Positions 5,993-10,684 of a stretch of DNA of 10,684 bases are shown here, one piece after another; within the stretch, counting starts at the first letter, position 1; each line of letters starts with the position of its first letter. Location: assembly GCA_021372185.1 (NCBI GenBank), contig JAJFUY010000216.1, forward strand, positions 1 to 10,684, written 5' to 3'. The DNA is from Chlamydiales bacterium (lineage in GTDB: Bacteria; Chlamydiota; Chlamydiia; Chlamydiales; FEN-1388). The notes under the pieces were generated by a model. That model saw nothing but the letters and a program-made list of their open reading frames with translations, ran no database searches and was not told the origin of the DNA. A program made the position numbers and the translations under genes.

Positions 5993-6223
5993 AATTTGTG
6001 GGCCGCAGGTCCACGTTCATTATTAGCCCATAGTGTGACCACGAATGGGGCAAACTATGGGAACGCTTTGAAAAAAACCATCAGAGCCACGCCAGTGGCG
6101 GCTAGATTATTTATTCGCCACTGGCGTGGCTCCATATATTGATTACATGGTTCCCACAGTTTGCCCCTTCGGGGCTATACTGTGGGCTAATAATAATCGC
6201 GGACCTGCGGCCCACAAATTTGT
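5990..6223. repeat. Nested palindromic repeat element, copy 2 (complete)
   Basis: The outer arms, 5990-6012 and 6201-6223, are perfect 23-bp complements. A 12-bp pair follows inward (6019-6030 with 6183-6194), then middle modules, then perfect 17-bp inner arms (6084-6100 and 6116-6132) around a 15-nt loop. Local hairpins are present in each arm: CCCATAGT (6027-6034) with ACTATGGG (6054-6061), CCCACAGT (6153-6160) with ACTGTGGG (6179-6186), GCCCC-TTC-GGGGC at 6163-6175, and GCCAC-GCCA-GTGGC in the inner arm. It shares AAAACCATCAGAGCC with copy 1 and has the same three-module order. Identical 10-mers ACAAATTTGT mark both ends (5990-5999, 6214-6223). Together with 5852-5992 it fills the roughly 490-bp gap before fumC, where no credible gene was found. 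Confidence 0.87.
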
Positions 6224-6235
6224 TTATTTTTCTTA
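6201..6235 (+). terminator. Possible intrinsic terminator tail at the end of repeat copy 2
   Basis: The right outer arm of the palindrome, which pairs with 5990-6012 over 23 bp, is followed directly by a T-rich run, TTTATTTTTCTT (6223-6234). This is the form of a rho-independent terminator, although the stem spans the whole 234-bp element. On the opposite strand the left arm is also followed by a T-rich run (ATTTTTTTG). Such a structure could insulate fumC from the glycosyltransferase operon. Confidence 0.4.
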
Positions 6236-6275
6236 TCAATGGTCTGATTCGAATACATATATTTTTTTCTGGTAT

Positions 6276-6306
6276 TTGTTTGGGAATGGGGGTATAGCTT
6301 TAAAAT
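6276..6306 (+). promoter_or_regulatory. Candidate sigma-70-type promoter for fumC
   Basis: TTGTTT (6276-6281) and TAAAAT (6301-6306) resemble -35 and -10 boxes in the gap between the palindrome and fumC, about 20 bp before the start codon. The 19-bp spacer is longer than ideal, so the assignment is weak. A promoter is expected here because the palindrome cluster separates fumC from the upstream operon. Confidence 0.25.
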
Positions 6307-6325
6307 ATTGTGATGAGAGGAAGGT

Positions 6326-7720
6326 ATGGCCAAAAAGACGCGGGTTGAAAAAGATAGTTTGGGCGAGGTTGTGGTGCCGCTTGATGTGTATTGGGGTGCA
6401 CAGACGGCGCGCTCACTACTAAACTTTTGTATAGGCTCAGACACCATGCCTCGAGAGCTTATTTTGGCTATTGTTTTGCTTAAAAAATCAGCGGCTCTTA
6501 CAAACCACAAGTTAAAGCTTTTGGATAAAAAGAAAATGCAGGCCATAGTTTCTGCCTGTGATGAAATTTTAAATGGCAAATTTGCAGATCAATTCCCTCT
6601 CGTAATTTGGCAAACAGGTTCTGGCACGCAAACCAACATGAATGTAAATGAAGTCATTTCAACTCGTGCTAACGAGCTTTTGGGCCATAAAAATAGCACC
6701 AAATTTCCTATACATCCAAATGATGATGTCAATATGTCACAGTCATCAAATGATGTGTTTCCAAGCGCTATACATATTGCTGCCTGTTTTGAGATTGAAC
6801 AAAAGCTAATCAATGCACTAACCACCCTACAAAAAGCGCTAGATGCCAAAGCCAAAAGCTTTAAAAAAATTATCAAAGTTGGTCGTACACATCTTATGGA
6901 TGCTACTGTCTTAACACTAGGTCAAGAATTTTCAGGCTATGTCTACCAGGTAGCAAGCGGCATAGCGGCTCTTAAAGCAAGCTTAAACGAACTTCACAGC
7001 CTAGCTATAGGTGCAACAGCTGTTGGCACTGGCATTAATGCCCCCAAAGACTTTGGTAAAGCGATTTGTAAAACACTCTCAAGTCTTTCTAAAAGCACCT
7101 TTATCCCTCAAGAAAACCCATTTGCAGCTCTTAGCACAAGTGATGCCTGCGTGACAACATCAAGTGCCATAAAACGCCTTGGCTGCACGCTCTTTAAAAT
7201 TGCTAATGATATACGCTGGATGGGCTCTGGCCCACGCTGCGGCTTAGGCGAGCTCATACTGCCAGAAAATGAACCAGGCTCATCTATTATGCCCGGCAAA
7301 GTAAATCCTACTCAATCAGAAGCCCTCATGATGGTCTCTACGCAAATAATAGGCCTAGATGCCGCCATTACCATGGCCGCCTCACAAGGAAATTTTGAAC
7401 TAAACGTCATGCGTCCCCTTATTGCCTACAACCTCCTCCAAGAAATTCGCCTCCTCACCGACGCCGCCGCTAGTTTTACAAAAAATTGCATACTCGGTCT
7501 AAAAGCCAATACAAGAAAAATCAAAGCTCACCTAGATAGTTCACTGATGCACGCTACAGCCCTTAACCCACACATTGGCTACGACAAGGCAGCAGCCATT
7601 GTACGAAAAGCCCACCAAGAAGAAAAAACCATCAAAGCTGCCGGCATAGAGCTTGGCCACTTCACCGAAAAACAATTTGATACCATGATAAACCACGAAG
7701 ATATGTGCTTCCCCCATTGA
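6326..7720 (+). CDS. fumC: Class II fumarate hydratase (fumarase C)
   Basis: This cytoplasmic homotetrameric enzyme interconverts fumarate and L-malate in the TCA cycle without an iron-sulfur cluster. At 464 residues it is the normal length (E. coli FumC has 467). Visible family motifs in order are EKDSLG (8-13), YWGAQTARS (22-30), QTGSGTQTNMNVNEV (96-110), the HPNDDVNMSQSSND segment (130-143), KVGRTHLMDATVLTLGQE (184-201) with catalytic His189, and the signature GSSIMPGKVNPTQSEA (318-333) with the mobile-loop Ser319, Lys325 and Asn327. All key residues are present. The ATG at 6326 has AGAGG 5 nt upstream. valS follows after 50 bp on the same strand. The related aspartase and argininosuccinate lyase families are less likely given the intact fumarase signature and the close N-terminal match to FumC. 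Confidence 0.96.
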   Translation: MAKKTRVEKDSLGEVVVPLDVYWGAQTARSLLNFCIGSDTMPRELILAIVLLKKSAALTNHKLKLLDKKKMQAIVSACDEILNGKFADQFPLVIWQTGSGTQTNMNVNEVISTRANELLGHKNSTKFPIHPNDDVNMSQSSNDVFPSAIHIAACFEIEQKLINALTTLQKALDAKAKSFKKIIKVGRTHLMDATVLTLGQEFSGYVYQVASGIAALKASLNELHSLAIGATAVGTGINAPKDFGKAICKTLSSLSKSTFIPQENPFAALSTSDACVTTSSAIKRLGCTLFKIANDIRWMGSGPRCGLGELILPENEPGSSIMPGKVNPTQSEALMMVSTQIIGLDAAITMAASQGNFELNVMRPLIAYNLLQEIRLLTDAAASFTKNCILGLKANTRKIKAHLDSSLMHATALNPHIGYDKAAAIVRKAHQEEKTIKAAGIELGHFTEKQFDTMINHEDMCFPH

Positions 7721-7745
7721 TGTATTCTTAAAAATCATGTAGTAT

Positions 7746-7779
7746 TTCTGGCATTTACCGGGTAAAAACTATGCCAGAA
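7746..7779 (+). promoter_or_regulatory. Hairpin spanning the valS ribosome site and start codon
   Basis: TTCTGGCAT (7746-7754) and ATGCCAGAA (7771-7779) are perfect 9-bp complements. The second arm is the first three codons of valS, and its ATG is the start codon. The 16-nt loop holds the only Shine-Dalgarno-like bases (CGGG, 7759-7762) and a smaller TTACC/GGTAA repeat (7755-7765). As RNA this could limit initiation. It does not look like a T-box leader. Confidence 0.45.
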
Positions 7780-10590
7780 CTTCCAAAAGCCTATATTGCA
7801 AGTGATGTAGAAAAAAAGTGGTACCAATTTTGGGAGCAAAACGAGCTCTTTAAGGCGGACCCCACATCTAGTAAGCCAGCTTACTGTATCATGATTCCCC
7901 CTCCAAATGTTACGGGCGTGCTTCATATGGGCCATGCCTTGGTAAATACGCTGCAAGACATTCTCATCCGCTATAAGCGCATGTCGGGCTTTGATACACT
8001 GTGGATGCCAGGGACAGACCATGCAGGTATTTCTACTCAGGCAGTAGTTGAGCGCAATATTTTTCAGACTACAGGTAAGCGAAGAAACGATTTTGAACGT
8101 GATGACTTTCTAAAAATCGTGTGGGAATGGAAAGAAAAAAGCGAAACGCAAATTGTTGATCAGCTAAAGGCTTTAGGCGCCTCTTGCGACTGGTCGCGTC
8201 AGCGCTTTACCATGGATGATGGCTACTGCCACGCTGTACGCGTGATGTTTAAAAAGCTATTTTCTCAAGGGCTGATTCACCGTGGAGACTACCTTGTAAA
8301 CTGGGATCCTGTTACACAAACGGCACTGGCTGATGACGAAGTAGAATACGAAGAAAAGCAAGGATTTTTGTGGCACTACAGCTACCCATTAGCAGATGGC
8401 TCTGGAGCTATTGAAATTGCCACAACACGCCCAGAGACAATGCTGGGAGATACCGCAATTGCTGTTCACCCAAAAGATGAGCGCTATCGCAAATTTATTG
8501 GCAAAACTGCCATACAGCCACTTACAGGCCGTCATCTTATTATTGTAGCCGATGATATGATCGACCCGCTATTTGGAACTGGCGCCGTAAAAATTACCCC
8601 CGCACACGACCATAACGACTATGTAATGGGCCAGCGCCATAATCTAGAGATGATTACCATCATGACAAACGATGGCAAGATCAACGATAATGGCGGCATC
8701 TACAAAGGCATGAGCATGCAAGAGGCTCGTGTGGCTGTAAACCAGGCTATGAAGGATAAGGGTTATTTTGTAAAAACAGTCCCTCACATGAACAGAATTG
8801 GCGTTTCATACCGCTCTAAAGCGGTTATTGAGCCGCATCTCTCTAAGCAGTGGTTTGTAAAGCTTACAGCCTATAAAGATCACTTAAAAGAAATTGTCCG
8901 CGCAAACAAAGTAAAAATTTTACCACATCAATGGGAAGCTACATACGGCCACTGGATAGATAACCTCCATGACTGGTGTATAAGCCGTCAGCTCTGGTGG
9001 GGCCACCGTATTCCCATCTGGTACAACCGTGATAATCCAGAACAGATGATTTGCTATGATGGCGAGGGCGAACCTCCAGAAGTACAGCAAAACCCTGATC
9101 TTTGGATACAAGACCCAGATGTATTAGACACCTGGTTTTCATCGTCGCTTTGGCCATCTGCTACTCTTGGCTGGCCAGAAAATACGCCGGAATTAAAAAA
9201 ATACTACCCTAATGCCACCCTCATCACGGGCCACGACATCCTCTTTTTCTGGGTAGCCCGCATGCTGATGATGGCAGAGGCCGCAACTGGCCAAGTGCCC
9301 TTCCCAGAAACATACCTGCATGGCCTTATCTACGGTAAATCCTACTGGAGACAGCCGGAAGGCGGCAGCGTGATGTATGTGACGGAACAAGAGCGAAAAG
9401 AATTTGACCTCGGAAAAGAGATTCCCAAAGACGTACATTCCAAATGGGAAAAGATGTCAAAATCTAAGGGCAATATCATTGACCCATACGAAATTATCAA
9501 CGAATATGGCACAGACGCCTGCCGTATGGCTTTGGCATCTAGCGCTACAAGCATGCCACAGATTGATTTAGATAGAAGACGCTTTGAAGAATTTAAAAAC
9601 TTTGCCAATAAAATCTGGAACGGCACGCGCTTTGTCTTGATGAACGTTGAAGATTTAGACGCGGCAACATTTGCTACGGGCCTTGATGAGTCATTATTAA
9701 CACTAGAAGACCGCTGGATCTTAAGCCGCCTAAACGACGTGACAAAAGAAGTGCATAAGTCACTGGCTGTCTATTCATTTGATAGAGCCACAACAAGTGC
9801 GTATGACTTTTTCTGGAATGAGTTTTGTGCCTACTACCTAGAAATTATTAAGCCTGTGTTATTTGGCAAATCTGGCAATGAAGCAATACGTAAAAACAAG
9901 CAAAAGATGCTTGTGATTGTGCTGTTACAGGCTGTACGTCTACTGCATCCTATGGCGCCATTTATTACTGAAGATCTTTTTCAGCAGCTTAAAAGCCGTT
10001 TTGAGACTGATGCAGCTGGCAAGGTTGATCCCTACACAGCAGAAGCTCTAAAGGCACTAATGGCCGCTGGCTGCATCGTAAGCTTGTACCCACAACCTAT
10101 TGATGCCTTTATTTCTAAAGATGCTGAGACTACCTTTAACCTGCTTTCAAAGCTCACCTACTCCTTACGCAACATCCGCGGCGAGATGAAGGTACCTGTA
10201 GGCCTTGCATGTGATGTATGTATAATTGGTAAAGAATCTGACCCTGAATTTGCACTAGCAAAAGACCACGCCTACGTTGTAAACGCGCTTGTCAAAAATA
10301 AATCCCTAATCTTTACAAACGATCAGCCCTCTGGCAATGGCTCAAAAGCCATGATCAATAATTTGCAGCTATGGGTGCTCGTGCCAAGTGAAATGAAAGA
10401 ACAAGAAAAGCAAAGGCTTGCCAAAGAAGAAGAAAAGCTTGTACGTACGCTAGAAGGCCTTGAGCAAAAACTCTCAAATACAAGCTTTCTAGAAAAAGCC
10501 CCAGTTGACGTAGTCAACAAGCTAAAAAGCTCTCAGGCCCAATCCCTCACCCAACTCGAATCCATAAAAGCCGAACTTGCCAAGCTATAA
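7771..10590 (+). CDS. valS: Valyl-tRNA synthetase (chlamydial type)
   Basis: This enzyme charges tRNA-Val with valine and edits misacylated Thr. At 939 residues it is a full-length class Ia synthetase. The HIGH-type motif is PPPNVTGVLHMGHAL (43-57). The CP1 editing domain shows TTRPETMLGDTAIAVHP (218-234) and GTGAVKITPAHDHND (269-283). Catalytic-core segments include DWCISRQLWWGHRIP (401-415), DTWFSSSLWP (453-462) and GHDILFFWVARM. KMSKS is intact at 561-565. An insert of about 30 residues between the GKSYWR segment and KMSKS resembles one I recall in Chlamydia ValS. The anticodon-binding domain follows, and a C-terminal coiled-coil arm occupies about 874-937. The ATG at 7771 is preferred because the protein starts like the family (PKAY near residue 5), although the ribosome site is weak (CGGG, 8 nt away). 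The last 45 sense bases contain 17 C and 5 G. Confidence 0.97.
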   Translation: MPELPKAYIASDVEKKWYQFWEQNELFKADPTSSKPAYCIMIPPPNVTGVLHMGHALVNTLQDILIRYKRMSGFDTLWMPGTDHAGISTQAVVERNIFQTTGKRRNDFERDDFLKIVWEWKEKSETQIVDQLKALGASCDWSRQRFTMDDGYCHAVRVMFKKLFSQGLIHRGDYLVNWDPVTQTALADDEVEYEEKQGFLWHYSYPLADGSGAIEIATTRPETMLGDTAIAVHPKDERYRKFIGKTAIQPLTGRHLIIVADDMIDPLFGTGAVKITPAHDHNDYVMGQRHNLEMITIMTNDGKINDNGGIYKGMSMQEARVAVNQAMKDKGYFVKTVPHMNRIGVSYRSKAVIEPHLSKQWFVKLTAYKDHLKEIVRANKVKILPHQWEATYGHWIDNLHDWCISRQLWWGHRIPIWYNRDNPEQMICYDGEGEPPEVQQNPDLWIQDPDVLDTWFSSSLWPSATLGWPENTPELKKYYPNATLITGHDILFFWVARMLMMAEAATGQVPFPETYLHGLIYGKSYWRQPEGGSVMYVTEQERKEFDLGKEIPKDVHSKWEKMSKSKGNIIDPYEIINEYGTDACRMALASSATSMPQIDLDRRRFEEFKNFANKIWNGTRFVLMNVEDLDAATFATGLDESLLTLEDRWILSRLNDVTKEVHKSLAVYSFDRATTSAYDFFWNEFCAYYLEIIKPVLFGKSGNEAIRKNKQKMLVIVLLQAVRLLHPMAPFITEDLFQQLKSRFETDAAGKVDPYTAEALKALMAAGCIVSLYPQPIDAFISKDAETTFNLLSKLTYSLRNIRGEMKVPVGLACDVCIIGKESDPEFALAKDHAYVVNALVKNKSLIFTNDQPSGNGSKAMINNLQLWVLVPSEMKEQEKQRLAKEEEKLVRTLEGLEQKLSNTSFLEKAPVDVVNKLKSSQAQSLTQLESIKAELAKL

Positions 10591-10637
10591 TTCATAATTT
10601 TGCACATATTGTCACTTTGTGGAGTTGTCTAAAAAAA

Positions 10638-10684
10638 TTGTTTTAGAGTCCTTTAGGACGACTGAGAAAAGCCCACCGTGACCG
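10638..10684. repeat. Nested palindromic repeat element, copy 3 (left arm only, cut by window end)
   Basis: This segment aligns without gaps to 114-160 of copy 1, matching at 40 of 47 positions, including TTGTTTTAGAG and AGCCCACCGT. The outer module reads GTCCTTTAGGAC (10648-10659) where copy 1 has GCCCTTCAGGGC. It begins 47 bp after the valS stop, again at a gene 3' end. The rest of the element is expected beyond the window. Confidence 0.8.

Noticed and set aside
5930..6422. Small + strand reading frames of 70 and 98 codons across the palindrome cluster
   Set aside because: They translate the inverted repeats and their loops, have no ribosome site worth noting, and the longer one runs into fumC in another frame.
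6187..6579. Minus-strand 130-codon reading frame over the fumC start
   Set aside because: It is antisense to a confidently identified gene and its start region; no domain or ribosome site supports it.
7721..7770. T-box leader for valS
   Set aside because: The gap is only 50 bp, with no T-box consensus, specifier loop or terminator hairpin.

Overview
The window looks like a stretch of a Chlamydiota chromosome, probably from an environmental lineage related to Parachlamydia rather than Chlamydia itself. The main evidence is the valyl-tRNA synthetase. It is about as long as the chlamydial enzyme I recall (about 940 residues), reads like chlamydial ValS along most of its length, and shares an unusual insert just before KMSKS. 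The class II fumarase is also of chlamydial size. The taxonomic call is inference from memory of these families and was not checked by search.

Layout, left to right: (1) the last 28 codons of a + strand gene (1-87); (2) a 207-bp nested palindrome (114-320) between that gene and the 3' end of a minus-strand gene; (3) two minus-strand genes, a 508-residue helical-repeat protein of unknown function (330-1856) and, upstream of it, an exported eukaryotic-type protein tyrosine phosphatase (1920-2921); (4) a 77-bp divergent promoter region; (5) a tight + strand trio: a small four-helix membrane protein (2999-3490), a signal-peptide-bearing GT-A glycosyltransferase with a helical-repeat tail (3532-4716), and an overlapping signal-peptide-bearing GT-B glycosyltransferase (4685-5833); (6) about 490 bp without a gene, filled by two adjacent long inverted repeats (5852-5992 and 5990-6223); (7) fumC (6326-7720) and valS (7771-10590), both ordinary housekeeping genes; (8) the start of a third copy of the nested palindrome, cut by the window end (10638-10684).

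The central block (1920-5833) has an accessory, host-interaction flavour. Three of its four products carry N-terminal signal peptides and the fourth is a membrane protein. A tyrosine phosphatase and two glycosyltransferases sent across the inner membrane would make sense in an intracellular bacterium modifying host or envelope targets, but no substrate can be read from sequence. The flanking fumC and valS are core metabolism and translation.

The least explained feature is the repeat family: long palindromes whose arms are built from smaller palindromes, sitting at gene 3' ends. Base changes between copies and between arms keep the small local hairpins paired, even where this breaks the long-range pairing. 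Two further leader structures are worth a look: an 8-bp hairpin that buries the Shine-Dalgarno of the 508-residue gene, and a 9-bp hairpin that includes the valS start codon.
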